A DNA stretch of 64,000 nucleotides from Oscillospiraceae bacterium (lineage in GTDB: Bacteria > Bacillota > Clostridia > Oscillospirales > Ruminococcaceae). The notes beneath the pieces were generated by a model, which ran no database searches, had not been told where the DNA came from, and worked only from the letters and a program-made list of their open reading frames with translations. This document shows, in pieces, positions 48,850 to 58,322 of the stretch. The stretch lies in the NCBI GenBank assembly GCA_017438745.1, contig JAFRUS010000055.1:1-64000 (forward strand). The letters run 5' to 3'. Each line of letters starts with the position of its first letter. Within the stretch, counting starts at the first letter, position 1. The translations under genes were made by a program, and so were the position numbers.

Positions 48850-50523
48850 ATGAAAAAGAATGAACAGCTTTTTGATATAATGGGCGATATTCCTGAGGAA
48901 TACGTAGAAGATGCCCTGAATGACAATGCGGTAACGGAAAAAAAGATAAGCGTAAAACGAGTGGCAGGAACGATAGCAGCCTGCGCAGCAGCATTTGCGG
49001 CCGTAGCTGCAGTTCCGGTGTTGATGATGTATGTGAACGGAAAAGCGGGGAACGGAAATGATCAGCTTCCAGTTACTTCGGATACAGTGGCTGAAACAAC
49101 GGAGAACGGTACTGAAGATGGATCTGTCGATAATACAGAGGATCAGAATGAAGCAGATGAAAATCAGCAAAACAGTCAGCTGTCATTTGGTACAGGTCCG
49201 AAAAGGCCTGAAAATTATACTCCTGACAGGAAGTATTCAAGCTGCCTTGTGGATGATTCCACTTTATCAAGTGAAGAAAAGGAAAAACTATTGGCTAGTG
49301 GCGAGAACTATTTGTCCACATATCTGAAAACCATACTGGTTAATGAGAGTTTTGCAGATGAGATCGTTTCTGATTATCAAAGCGAGACTGAAGAATATCT
49401 CAAATCACGAGGATTAAATGAAGGTGATTATATCTTGAGTTATTATATTAATTGTCCTGATTACGGAGCTTGTATGAACGGATATATTGAGATCGATGCT
49501 AGCATATTTATATATGAAAGTGGCGAGAATAAAATTATTGGTTATGTGTATGATCTTGTCGAAGAAAAGAAGCTTGATAATAATTCAGATCTGTTCTATT
49601 ATGGTGAAGATTATATTGATCAAATAATGACTGCGCTTCATGGCGAAAATTATGATCCTGAATATTCAAAACCGGAAAGAATAACTATGACGGATATGAT
49701 AATGTCTAAAGAGAACGGAAATACCGCTGACATATGTGGTATGTCTGACTGGATGTATGATATTTCAGTAACCGGCCGTTATCGTGATCTGTCCGGTGTA
49801 ATAAAGGATGAGTATATTCACGAAGACGAGTATGAGGAGTGGTACAGTTCTTTTCCTGAAATTCATGTGGATGATTATACAATTCGTACAGCATTTATGA
49901 AATCCAGATTTCATTCTGAATCCGAAATCAACGAGATCAAAAATCTGAGAATAAATCGCTGCACTAAAGTACTTGATTATTTAAAGAATAATCATTATCT
50001 GGATGAATGTTCAGATAAATGGTTGAGTATAATGTTTGGTTCTGACGATTCTGTTATTAATGTTTACGAAAGGGAAAGGAATGAATGTCTGGCCGGCGGA
50101 TTAAAATATGATACAGAAAAAGAAGCTGTATTACCTGCAGATGATGACATACCGGAATGGCGTAATTACATAAAAGGATATTTTGCAAATGATGATGAGC
50201 ATTATGAGCATCTGATAACAGATTTTGATCCTGAAAAGTTCGATTGCCTTGATTACAGATGGGCGAACTGGTACTATATTTCGGAGTATTCATTAAACTG
50301 GGCTAATGTACCGGATAATGACTACAGTATTGTCCTTTCAGATGAAGAAATAGAAAACCTTGACGATGCCGCATTTCTTCTTAAGATTTATGATCACGAA
50401 ACACAGGAAAAACATAGTGTTCTTGTCGTTATGCCTTTTGAAAAGATAAGCGATCCTGAACTGACAAAAGAGAACTTTATGGGCGAACCGTACTCAGAAC
50501 ATGTGCGTTACTGGGATAAGTGA
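48850..50523 (+). CDS. Single-pass membrane protein, probable anti-sigma partner 3
   Basis: 557 residues: cytosolic N-terminus (KKNEQLFDIMGDIPEEYVED, similar to partner 1), TM helix (about 39-58, AGTIAACAAAFAAVAAVPVL), Thr/Glu/Asn-rich linker (about 65-105), then an extracellular domain of about 440 residues rich in Tyr, Asp and Glu. Paired with ECF factor 3; the ectodomain is unrecognised and differs from the other two, as expected if each pair reads a different signal. Confidence 0.6.
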   Translation: MKKNEQLFDIMGDIPEEYVEDALNDNAVTEKKISVKRVAGTIAACAAAFAAVAAVPVLMMYVNGKAGNGNDQLPVTSDTVAETTENGTEDGSVDNTEDQNEADENQQNSQLSFGTGPKRPENYTPDRKYSSCLVDDSTLSSEEKEKLLASGENYLSTYLKTILVNESFADEIVSDYQSETEEYLKSRGLNEGDYILSYYINCPDYGACMNGYIEIDASIFIYESGENKIIGYVYDLVEEKKLDNNSDLFYYGEDYIDQIMTALHGENYDPEYSKPERITMTDMIMSKENGNTADICGMSDWMYDISVTGRYRDLSGVIKDEYIHEDEYEEWYSSFPEIHVDDYTIRTAFMKSRFHSESEINEIKNLRINRCTKVLDYLKNNHYLDECSDKWLSIMFGSDDSVINVYERERNECLAGGLKYDTEKEAVLPADDDIPEWRNYIKGYFANDDEHYEHLITDFDPEKFDCLDYRWANWYYISEYSLNWANVPDNDYSIVLSDEEIENLDDAAFLLKIYDHETQEKHSVLVVMPFEKISDPELTKENFMGEPYSEHVRYWDK

Positions 50524-50668
50524 TACATAGGACATGTTTAACACGGCTGGTTTAGTATTGATCAGTGTTCTGAAAAGTATCAATACACTGCCAAGTCAGA
50601 AGGCCGAAACCGTGTATGCAGTGAGTAACTGATATGCAATAACAGAAAAATTATTTTTATAAAAAAAA

Positions 50669-50698
50669 GACTGCGAAGGCCTCCTTTGCAGTCTTTTT
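50669..50698 (+). terminator. Terminator before topB
   Basis: GACTGC/GCAGTC stem with an A run upstream and TTTTT downstream; closes the ECF 3 operon. Confidence 0.75.
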
Positions 50699-50800
50699 GT
50701 GTATTCGGAAAAGCAGCTCCACTTGATAAAAGCGCGAAAATATGGTACAATAATAATTCATGCAGACATTTCCCGAAGAAAATCGAAAGGAATAAAAGAG

Positions 50801-52936
50801 ATGACAGTTATAATTGCCGAAAAACCGAGTCTTGCGAGAAATATTTCATCGACCATTGGCGGCATGGCAAGACGTGACGGATTTTTCGAGGGGAACGGAT
50901 ATATCGTTACGTGGGCGTTCGGACATCTGTTTACTCTGGCTGACATAGAAACATACAACCCTCTTCCGGAGGGTGAAAAATACTGGACACTTAAGAATCT
51001 GCCCTGCTTTCCTGAGACTTATCGTTTTGAACTGAAAAAGGACAGCAAGGGCAAGCAGGATGACGGTGTACGCAAGCAGTTTGAAACGATAAAGGCACTC
51101 TGTCTCCGTGAAGATACCGACACTATCGTAAACGCAGGGGACTCGGACCGTGAAGGTGAGATAATCGTCCGTTTGTGCATAAGGAATGCGCTTAAGGGTC
51201 ATGATGCTCCGAAGCTTATAAAGCGCCTCTGGCTTCCTGACCAGACACCGGAGACCATCACAAAGGCTCTTTCAGAAATGCTCGACGACAGCGAGTACGA
51301 CAATCTTGCCGACGAAGGCTTTGCGCGTATGTACATCGACTGGCTCTACGGTGTGAATCTCACAAGATACGCTACACTGAAAAGCGGCACACTGCTGCGA
51401 GTTGGAAGAGTCATCGTTCCGATAGTAAAGGCTATCTACGAGCGTGATATGGCGATAAAGAATTTCGTTCCGGAAAAATACTACTCACTCGTGAGCAAGG
51501 CTGAGACGAACGGGGCAGTCGTTCTTCTCCAGAGCAAGGCGAAATTCGACAAGGATAAGCTAGCAGACGCACAGGCGCTTGCAGATAAATACAACGCGGC
51601 AGATGCGATTGTAACAGGAGTCAAGAGGAAAAAGGACAAGCTGCTTCCGGGCAAACTCTATTCACTTACCAAGCTTCAGAATGTTCTCGGAAAGAAATAC
51701 AAGATGTCGATGCACGACTCGCTCGCCATCGTTCAGAAGCTCTACGAGGAAGGATATGTGACATATCCGCGTACCAACTCGGAATATCTTGCGACAGCGG
51801 AAAAGGACAAGATAAAGAAAATCATCGAAAATGTAGCGAAACTCGGCTATCCCGTGGAATTCAAGGACAGCAAGACCATCTTCGATGACAGCAAGATAGA
51901 ATCGCACTCGGCACTGACGCCTACATACAAGATCCCTGACAAGAACAAGCTCAGTGACGACGAGAAGAAGGTCTACGCAACGATCATGAGGCGTTTTGCG
52001 GCAGTTTTCTGTGCAAAGCCGTGTATCGCTGACAAGACTGAAATAAAGATCGACGTGGGCGGCATGGAGGAGTTCACTCTTAAGGGAACTGTCATCGTTG
52101 AACCGGGCTGGACGAAGTACGACGACTGCACTCTTAAGGACAAGGTGCTTCCGGCTCTTTCGAAGGGCGACAAGGTGAACACTGACTTCAAGCCGGTGGA
52201 AAAGGAAACTTCGCCGCCGAAGCACTACACGATCGAAACGCTCAACAACTATCTTAAGAATCCGTTCAAGGAGGACAAGGCTGCGCTTAAGGATCAGGAA
52301 AACCAGCCTGAGGAAGAGCGAATGGGAGCAGACGATGCCGAGGAATACAGAGCTATATTTGAAGGTCTTGAACTCGGTACCGAGGCCACACGAACAGGAA
52401 TAATCGACAACGCCAGAAAGAGCAAGTACATTCTTCTGAAGAAAGATGTCTACACGATCCTTCCTGACGGTATTTTCCTTGTTGAAGCCCTCATGCGAAT
52501 GCATATCGGTATGGATAAATACAAGACCGCCGAGCTTGGCCGTTCGCTTAAAAAGGTGTACCGCGGCGAGATGAAGGTAGAGGACAGCACCGGTCTTGCA
52601 CGCCGCGAGATAGAGGAAGTATTCTCCGGATCGATGATGACCGCCGAAGATTCCGATGACGGATTTGTAGGCGATATAGCCGGAAAATGTCCTTTGTGCG
52701 GAAGTGACGTGAAGCGTACAAAGTTCGGATACGGATGCAGCGGATACAAGGAAGGCTGCAAGTTTTCGATCAACGGCGTGATATGCCACAGAGTTATCTC
52801 GCTTGCAAATGTAAAGCTTCTTCTTTCAGAAGGAAGAACAGCGAAGATAAATAATTTCATATCCAAAAACGGAAAGCCGTTCTCAGCTTACTTAAAGCTT
52901 GAAAACGGCAGAGCAGTGTTTGATTTTTCTGATTAA
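50801..52936 (+). CDS. topB: DNA topoisomerase III (type IA)
   Basis: 711 residues from ATG 50801 (GAAAGGA SD; open frame extends upstream to 50699 through the terminator). TOPRIM start MTVIIAEKPSLARNISSTIG, acidic NAGDSDREGEIIVRL, and active-site tyrosine in GYVTYPRTNSEYL. A C-terminal zinc ribbon (CPLCGSDVKRTKFGYGCSGY...C) follows. It relaxes and decatenates single-stranded DNA-containing substrates via a 5'-phosphotyrosine. The N-terminal IAEKPSLARNI and overall form fit chromosomal or mobile-element TopB of Firmicutes. Base composition is more G+C-rich than the accessory region just upstream. Confidence 0.95.
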   Translation: MTVIIAEKPSLARNISSTIGGMARRDGFFEGNGYIVTWAFGHLFTLADIETYNPLPEGEKYWTLKNLPCFPETYRFELKKDSKGKQDDGVRKQFETIKALCLREDTDTIVNAGDSDREGEIIVRLCIRNALKGHDAPKLIKRLWLPDQTPETITKALSEMLDDSEYDNLADEGFARMYIDWLYGVNLTRYATLKSGTLLRVGRVIVPIVKAIYERDMAIKNFVPEKYYSLVSKAETNGAVVLLQSKAKFDKDKLADAQALADKYNAADAIVTGVKRKKDKLLPGKLYSLTKLQNVLGKKYKMSMHDSLAIVQKLYEEGYVTYPRTNSEYLATAEKDKIKKIIENVAKLGYPVEFKDSKTIFDDSKIESHSALTPTYKIPDKNKLSDDEKKVYATIMRRFAAVFCAKPCIADKTEIKIDVGGMEEFTLKGTVIVEPGWTKYDDCTLKDKVLPALSKGDKVNTDFKPVEKETSPPKHYTIETLNNYLKNPFKEDKAALKDQENQPEEERMGADDAEEYRAIFEGLELGTEATRTGIIDNARKSKYILLKKDVYTILPDGIFLVEALMRMHIGMDKYKTAELGRSLKKVYRGEMKVEDSTGLARREIEEVFSGSMMTAEDSDDGFVGDIAGKCPLCGSDVKRTKFGYGCSGYKEGCKFSINGVICHRVISLANVKLLLSEGRTAKINNFISKNGKPFSAYLKLENGRAVFDFSD

Positions 52937-52940
52937 CAAT

Positions 52941-52985
52941 AAAGACCGTCCCGCCGGATATATGATTCCGGAGAGACGGTCTTTT
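52941..52985 (+). terminator. Terminator after topB
   Basis: AAAGACCGTC/GACGGTCTTTT stem with an inner CCGGA/TCCGG arm and a T run. Confidence 0.85.
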
Positions 52986-53000
52986 TATATCTGATCAGTT

Positions 53001-53105
53001 TAATGGAAACGCTGATTTGTTTATAAATCAGCGTGGGGATCCGGGGCGAAGCCCCGCTAACCCCACCTCCGGAAATCCGGCGAAGCTGGATTTCCGAGTT
53101 AATTT
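53001..53105. repeat. Dispersed palindromic element, copy 4
   Basis: Left end TAATGGAAACGCTGATTTG, hairpins CTGATTTGT/ATAAATCAG, CCGGGGCGAAGCCCCG and GGAAATCCGGCGAAGCTGGATTTCC. The right terminal repeat is missing; the DUF1846 stop codon lies 5 bp away. Confidence 0.7.
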
Positions 53106-53109
53106 TTAC

Positions 53110-54585
53110 TTACTGGATCTCATCGCTGAATTTCGGTTCGCATGTGAGGTTTACGCCGAGACGCTTGAATGTCATTTCATCCTGTTGTGAAAGGATAACT
53201 GTTGAGTGTACTTCACAGCCTCTGAGCTTGTCGATCTGGTCAGCGGCGATCTTTGCCTTTTCACTTGTTGTGGCACAGATGGAAAGAGCAATAAGGGTCT
53301 CGTCTGTGTGGAGACACGGATTGTTGTTTCCGAAGTGTGAAACCTTGAGTTCCTGAATAGGTTCGATTATTTCAGGTGACATGAGAAGTACATCATCGTC
53401 AATGTTTCCGAAGTGCTTGAGAGCATTGAGGATAAGTGCTGAAGCTGCACCCATGAGCTTTGAAGTCTTTCCGGTAATGATAGTTCCGTCAGGAAGTTCC
53501 ATTGCAGCAGCGGCATCGCCTGTAGCGGCTTCCTTTGCAAGAGCAGCAGCGGCAACCTTACGGTCTGAAGGCTGAACGCTTGCCTGCTTCATAAGAAGTT
53601 CAAGCTTCATGATCTCGTCGTCCGGTACAGTACCCTTTCTGCGTCCGCAGAGTGCAACGTAGTATCTTCTGATTATCTCTTCCTTTGAAGCTTCGCTTAC
53701 AGCCTCATCGTCGAAAATACAGTTGCCTGCCATATTAACACCCATGTCAGTAGGTGACTTGTACGGTGATTCACCGAGAATTGTTTCGAACATGGCATTG
53801 AGAACAGGGAAAACCTCAACGTCACGGTTGTAGTTTACAGTTGTTTTGCCGTATGCTTCAAGATGGAACGGGTCGATCATGTTCACATCGTTGAGGTCTG
53901 AAGTTGCAGCTTCATAAGCAATATTGACCGGATGGCGGAGCGGGAGGTTCCAGATAGGGAAGGTCTCGAACTTTGCATAGCCGGCATCTTTGCCGCGCTT
54001 GTTTTCATGGTAGAGCTGTGAAAGGCAGGTCGCCATCTTTCCGCTTCCCGGACCAGGTGCTGTTACAACAACAAGACGGCGTGTGGTTTCAATGTAGTCA
54101 TTCTTTCCGTAACCGTCATCGCTGATGATGAGCGGAATGTTTGAAGGATATCCCTTGATATTGTAGTGGTGATAAACCTTAACACCGAGAGATTCAAGAC
54201 GCTGCTGGAAAGCTTCAGTGGTATCTGAGCTTTCATACTGTGTGAGAACTACGCTGCTTACGTAGAGACCAATCTTAGTGAAAATATTGAAAAGTCTGAT
54301 TACTTCCTTGTCGTAGGTGATGCCGATGTCGCCTCTGACCTTGTTCTTTTCAATATCTCCGGTGTTGATAACAATTACGATCTCGGCTTCATCCTTGAGC
54401 TGAAGAAGCATCTGAAGCTTACTGTCCGGCTTGAAACCCGGCAGAACACGTGATGCATGATAGTCGTCAAAGAGCTTGCCGCCGAATTCAAGATAAAGCT
54501 TGTCCTTGAACTTGGAGATACGTTCTCTTATGTGTTCCGACTGCATTTTTAAATACTTATCGTTATCAAAACCGATTTTTTTCAT
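53110..54585 (-). CDS. DUF1846 family protein
   Basis: 491 residues matching DUF1846 along its length (MKKIGFDNDKYLKMQSEHI, RISKFKDKLYLEFGGKLFDD, DDGYGKNDYIETTRRLVVVT, HASRVLPGF). A glycine-rich APGPGSGKMATCLSQLY resembles a P-loop. Cytosolic; widespread in anaerobes and lactic bacteria, biochemical function not established. Monocistronic. Confidence 0.92.
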   Translation of the reverse strand: MKKIGFDNDKYLKMQSEHIRERISKFKDKLYLEFGGKLFDDYHASRVLPGFKPDSKLQMLLQLKDEAEIVIVINTGDIEKNKVRGDIGITYDKEVIRLFNIFTKIGLYVSSVVLTQYESSDTTEAFQQRLESLGVKVYHHYNIKGYPSNIPLIISDDGYGKNDYIETTRRLVVVTAPGPGSGKMATCLSQLYHENKRGKDAGYAKFETFPIWNLPLRHPVNIAYEAATSDLNDVNMIDPFHLEAYGKTTVNYNRDVEVFPVLNAMFETILGESPYKSPTDMGVNMAGNCIFDDEAVSEASKEEIIRRYYVALCGRRKGTVPDDEIMKLELLMKQASVQPSDRKVAAAALAKEAATGDAAAAMELPDGTIITGKTSKLMGAASALILNALKHFGNIDDDVLLMSPEIIEPIQELKVSHFGNNNPCLHTDETLIALSICATTSEKAKIAADQIDKLRGCEVHSTVILSQQDEMTFKRLGVNLTCEPKFSDEIQ

Positions 54586-54646
54586 TGAATGACCAACCTT
54601 TCAAATAATCGTACTTCCTTATATCGATACAAATAAACCATCAAAT

Positions 54647-54675
54647 ATTATATAATATTTCGACTCCAAATACAA
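54647..54675 (-). promoter_or_regulatory. Promoter of DUF1846 gene
   Basis: TTGTAT (54675-54670), 17-bp spacer, TATAAT (54652-54647) on the minus strand. Confidence 0.6.
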
Positions 54676-54748
54676 GGGAGCAAAAATCGTTTTATTTGTG
54701 TAAATCAACAAAGTGCGGCACTGCCTGACGGAAATCAGAAATGACAAC

Positions 54749-54771
54749 GGCACCTCATTTTCTGAGGTGCC
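54749..54771 (-). terminator. Hairpin after the SGNH hydrolase gene
   Basis: Perfect GGCACCTCA/TGAGGTGCC stem with a 5-nt loop, 26 bp after the stop; only a weak T tail. Confidence 0.6.
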
Positions 54772-54797
54772 GGAAAGTATGTTTTATTATGTGCCTG

Positions 54798-56045
54798 TTA
54801 TTTCTTCTTCCTTAACATCAGACAAGCAGCGGCTGATGCGAAAAGTCCTGAGAAAATTACAGGGCTGAGGCCGCGGTCGGATGTGGCAGGGGAGGAGGAG
54901 ACGCTCTTTACTGATACTGTTGTAGTTGATGAAGCTGGTGCTTCGGTTGTTACAGCAGTTGTTGTTTCTTCCGGAATTATATAACCACCGCCGTTAGCTG
55001 GAATGGCGAATTTTTTCGAAACAGCTGGAGTTGTGACTTCTGATGCTGTTGTGTCTGCAGGAGTTGATGATACAGGTTCTTCTGTAGTTATTGCTGCAGT
55101 TGTAACAGCGTTTTCACCGATGATCTTGTCCGGGTCGATATCTGAACGCATATCTTCCGGGAGTGCCATGAAAGTTGTACCGTCGATCAGCTGGTATTTT
55201 AACAGGTTTGAGAGGATAGTATCGTTATCTTCTCCTGTGATGTCGTTTATGATGAGTTCGGCGATCTTTATATGACCTGCTTCAGTCGGATGAACGTCAC
55301 CTGAACGGATGTAGTCATCGGAACGGCCTTGGAAATTCTCAAAAACAGGAACAAGCTTTATTCCGTCAATTTCGGCAAGCTTTTTGTTGTAGGCGCTGAT
55401 GCTGTTCTGGGCGAAGGTGCCGAGGATACGCATTGCGTCGTTTTCGCTTGACAGATATGAGTCAAAAGGATTGTACATTTCAAGGAAATATATTTCTGCA
55501 TCAGGAGCATTTGCCTTTAATTCATCTACTATCTTAACGGCATTGGCTGCAGCATTTTCCGTCACTGTGTTTACCTCAGCCAGTTTAGCAGTGAAAGCTG
55601 TCTGGTCAGCAGAGATCTTCTGAGCGAGAACTGCTCTTTTTTCCGGTGTAAGCGTTGCGAGAGTGTCGCCTTCCTCCATGTACGGCTTAAGAGCTTCTTC
55701 GAAAAGATCAAGATAGTCATTGCCGCCTGATGAGACCATAACATACTTTAATTCGGAAGGTCCGCTTCCTGATTTAACCTGATCAAGTATCTGGGCAGAT
55801 GTTGCACCGATCCTTGCTACGGTAGCTCCCACGTTGATCTTACCTGACTGTATAAGATAGTAAGTTACGCATTCGGCGAATGACTCAAAATCTGATTCAC
55901 CTGCAGCTACAGGACCGATACCGGAAGCAATACTGTCTCCGACGATGAAGGAACTATCAGCTGAGGCTGACGTAATGTTCATGGATGCGAGAAGTGAAAC
56001 GGAAATTACGATGCCAAGTATTCTTTTCAGAGTCTGTGCTTTCAT
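54798..56045 (-). CDS. Secreted SGNH/GDSL hydrolase with sortase-like C-terminus
   Basis: 415 residues from ATG 56045 (AAAGGAGG SD). Signal peptide (about 1-29), SGNH hydrolase core with block I FIVGDSIASG (nucleophile Ser38), the GGNDY oxyanion block and catalytic DVHPTEAGH. A Thr/Ala/Pro-rich stalk follows, then SPATSD, a hydrophobic helix (LSPVIFSGLFASAAACLML) and RKKK. That tail has the layout of a cell-wall sorting signal, with SPATSD in place of LPXTG. Probably an esterase or deacetylase on polysaccharide or the cell wall; substrate unknown. Confidence 0.82.
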   Translation of the reverse strand: MKAQTLKRILGIVISVSLLASMNITSASADSSFIVGDSIASGIGPVAAGESDFESFAECVTYYLIQSGKINVGATVARIGATSAQILDQVKSGSGPSELKYVMVSSGGNDYLDLFEEALKPYMEEGDTLATLTPEKRAVLAQKISADQTAFTAKLAEVNTVTENAAANAVKIVDELKANAPDAEIYFLEMYNPFDSYLSSENDAMRILGTFAQNSISAYNKKLAEIDGIKLVPVFENFQGRSDDYIRSGDVHPTEAGHIKIAELIINDITGEDNDTILSNLLKYQLIDGTTFMALPEDMRSDIDPDKIIGENAVTTAAITTEEPVSSTPADTTASEVTTPAVSKKFAIPANGGGYIIPEETTTAVTTEAPASSTTTVSVKSVSSSPATSDRGLSPVIFSGLFASAAACLMLRKKK

Positions 56046-56079
56046 AAATATACCTCCTTTAAATGTACCTACTATATTA

Positions 56080-56104
56080 AACGTAAAAATTGCGTTCACT
56101 ATAA
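56080..56104 (-). promoter_or_regulatory. AACG inverted motif upstream of SGNH hydrolase
   Basis: On the minus strand TTATAGTGAACGC-AAT-TTTTACGTT, sharing 13-nt and 9-nt blocks with the acyl-CoA synthetase upstream region (5683-5704). Confidence 0.45.
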
Positions 56105-56109
56105 ACAAA

Positions 56110-56136
56110 CAGAGGACAAGCATAGCCTGCCCTCTG
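56110..56136 (-). terminator. Terminator after gap
   Basis: CAGAGG/CCTCTG stem followed on the minus strand by TTTGTTTAT, 33 bp after the gap stop. Confidence 0.5.
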
Positions 56137-56169
56137 AAAACTTATTCGTGAGAATAATTATTTTTTTGA

Positions 56170-57207
56170 TTAGCCAAGTTCAGCAAAGTACTTGATTGTT
56201 CTTACCATCTGTGATGTGTATGAGTTTTCGTTGTCATACCATGAAACAACCTGTACTTCGTAGAGATCGTCAGCGATCTTTGAAACCATTGTCTGTGTAG
56301 CATCGAAGAGTGAACCGAACTTCATGCCGATAACGTCTGAAGAAACGATCTGGTCTTCGTTGTAGCCGAATGATTCAGAAGCAGCAGCCTTCATTGCAGC
56401 GTTGATGCCGTCAACTGTTACGTTAGCGCCCTTAACAACTGCTGTGAGGATTGTTGTAGAACCTGTTGGAACTGGAACTCTCTGTGCAGAACCGATGAGC
56501 TTGCCGTTGAGTTCTGGGATTACGAGGCCGATTGCCTTAGCAGCACCTGTTGAGTTAGGTACGATGTTAGCAGCACCAGCTCTTGCTCTTCTGAAGTCGC
56601 CCTTTCTGTGAGGACCGTCGAGGATCATCTGGTCGCCTGTGTAAGCGTGGATTGTGCTCATGATACCGCTCTGGATTGGAGCATACTTGTTAAGAGCGTC
56701 AGCCATAGGAGCGAGGCAGTTTGTTGTGCATGAAGCAGCTGAGATGATCTTGTCATCCTTTGTAAGAGTCTTTTCGTTTACGCTGTATACGATAGTCTTG
56801 AGGTCATTGCCTGCAGGAGCTGAGATAACAACCTTCTTAGCACCAGCATCGATGTGAGCCTGTGACTTTTCCTTTGAGCAGTAGAAACCTGTGCATTCGA
56901 GAACTACGTCTACGCCGATTTCGCCCCATGGGAGTTCAGCAGCATTAGCCTTTGCATAGATTGTGAGTGTCTTACCGTCAACAGTAAGTGTACCCTTTTC
57001 ATCATCAGCTGTTACTGTGTGCTTGTTTTCGCCGATCTTTCCGCAGTATCCGCCCTGAGCTGTATCGTACTTGAGGAGCTGAGCGAGCATTGAAGGCTTT
57101 GTAAGGTCGTTGATAGCAACTACCTCATATCCTTCAGCGTCAAACATCTGTCTGAAAGCAAGACGACCGATACGGCCGAAACCATTGATTGCAACTTTAA
57201 CTGACAT
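56170..57207 (-). CDS. gap: Glyceraldehyde-3-phosphate dehydrogenase, type I
   Basis: 345 residues, NAD-dependent glycolytic enzyme converting glyceraldehyde-3-phosphate to 1,3-bisphosphoglycerate. Rossmann start [19 protein letters not shown], catalytic cysteine in [33 protein letters not shown] and C-terminal [17 protein letters not shown]. Strong codon bias and GGAGG RBS fit high expression. Monocistronic with its own promoter. Confidence 0.98.
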   Translation of the reverse strand: MSVKVAINGFGRIGRLAFRQMFDAEGYEVVAINDLTKPSMLAQLLKYDTAQGGYCGKIGENKHTVTADDEKGTLTVDGKTLTIYAKANAAELPWGEIGVDVVLECTGFYCSKEKSQAHIDAGAKKVVISAPAGNDLKTIVYSVNEKTLTKDDKIISAASCTTNCLAPMADALNKYAPIQSGIMSTIHAYTGDQMILDGPHRKGDFRRARAGAANIVPNSTGAAKAIGLVIPELNGKLIGSAQRVPVPTGSTTILTAVVKGANVTVDGINAAMKAAASESFGYNEDQIVSSDVIGMKFGSLFDATQTMVSKIADDLYEVQVVSWYDNENSYTSQMVRTIKYFAELG

Positions 57208-57254
57208 AGTTAAAATACCTCCATAAATAATTGTAATAAAAATATTATATTTCT

Positions 57255-57283
57255 ATTCTATATCAAAACCCGTTTAATTTCAA
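57255..57283 (-). promoter_or_regulatory. Promoter of gap
   Basis: TTGAAA (57283-57278), 17-bp spacer, TAGAAT (57260-57255) on the minus strand. Confidence 0.65.
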
Positions 57284-57396
57284 GTGCTTTTCAAAAAAAG
57301 TTATCACGGGCTGTTAAAAAAACTGAGGTGAAAAAGCAATAATTCTATTGATTTTACCCCGTTTCCGACAGCACGGGAAATGATTTAGAAGTGAAA

Positions 57397-58308
57397 TCAT
57401 TTTACGTTGCTGGTGAAGTTACCAGATTTTTCGATGAATCCGACGTTCTTTACAGAAACCGGTTCAAGTACTGATGTGTCATATGAAAGATATGAGTTGA
57501 ATGCTGCAACAGGAGTTGAAACATGATTGAGACTGCACTTTACAGTTACTGTATCGCCAGGCTTACCCTCTGCGCTTGATACCGCGAAAGTAAGACCTGA
57601 AGAAGGAATTGCGTTGTCTGAAACTGATTCATTAACGCCGATCACGCCGGCAACGTATGTTACAGGTATGCTCTGGATGTCATCACTGTCGTCGCAGAAT
57701 GAAGATGAGTGGTCACCGTCTTCGTAGTACTTAACTTCGTACTTTCCGTTCTTTGCACCGTCTTTGATCTTGAAAGTGATCTCGAGAATATCTGTGTCAG
57801 ATGTGATGCAGTCGAACTTTGCCTTTCCGTTAACAACTTTTGAATCACCGTACCAGAGAAACGCAACGAGTTCATCGCTTGCCTTGGAAGGAGTGCTGTT
57901 TCCTGAATCGTTTCCGCCATTGTTGCTGCTGTTGTTTCCGTTGCTGCCGTTTCCTGCAGAAGCACTTGGTGAAGGTGAAGTCTTTGTAGGCTTTGAAGGA
58001 ATATTAGGCTTTGCCTTATTTCCGCTTGCGTCTGTGATAACAGTACCCTTATCGTCAACTATGTTGAGTTCTGTTACAGGCTTTCCGGCTTCGTCCTTTA
58101 CAACTTCGCCCTGGGCGTCAGTAACTTCAACTACTTCAATTGTATTGCCGTCTGCATCCTTTTCAGGAATGTATTCATCGTTCTGTGTGCTGCTGTCAGA
58201 TGACTGACCAGCAGTAGATGAAGCAGGATCAGGTGAAACTCCGTCACATGATGCAAGGCATAAAGCTGATGCCATAAGTACGGCACAGATAAAAATTCTT
58301 TTCTTCAT
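57397..58308 (-). CDS. Lipoprotein with a circularly permuted cohesin domain
   Basis: 303 residues: lipobox LASC (Cys21), an Asp/Glu-rich stretch with repeated DxxG units (43-100), a Pro/Ser/Asn/Gly linker (101-143), then two cohesin halves in reverse order. Residues 145-225 match the C-terminal half (ELVAFLWYGDSKVVNGKAKF, ILEITFKIKDGAKNGKYEV, ending VAGVIGV). Residues 238-303 match the N-terminal half (LTFAVSSAEGKPGDTVTVKC, AAFNSYLSYDTSVLEPVSV). A 12-residue linker joins them and the protein ends there. The gene next to it encodes a cohesin in normal order. Expected to bind dockerins at the cell surface if folded. It follows that gene by 14 bp. Confidence 0.8.
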   Translation of the reverse strand: MKKRIFICAVLMASALCLASCDGVSPDPASSTAGQSSDSSTQNDEYIPEKDADGNTIEVVEVTDAQGEVVKDEAGKPVTELNIVDDKGTVITDASGNKAKPNIPSKPTKTSPSPSASAGNGSNGNNSSNNGGNDSGNSTPSKASDELVAFLWYGDSKVVNGKAKFDCITSDTDILEITFKIKDGAKNGKYEVKYYEDGDHSSSFCDDSDDIQSIPVTYVAGVIGVNESVSDNAIPSSGLTFAVSSAEGKPGDTVTVKCSLNHVSTPVAAFNSYLSYDTSVLEPVSVKNVGFIEKSGNFTSNVK

Positions 58309-58322
58309 TTATTGATCCTCCG

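Noticed and set aside
50699..50800. Upstream start for TopB
   Set aside because: The extension begins inside a terminator and the promoter region; MTVIIAEKPSL at 50801 is the normal start with an RBS.
51662..52789. 375-codon minus-strand open frame
   Set aside because: Lies wholly antisense to topB, whose domains and start are clear; composition is that of a mirror frame of a well-biased gene.
57397..58308. Permuted cohesin explained as two different domains
   Set aside because: The two segments are complementary halves with the junction at one loop and no duplicated strands, so a permutation is the simpler reading. It is kept as a finding rather than settled.
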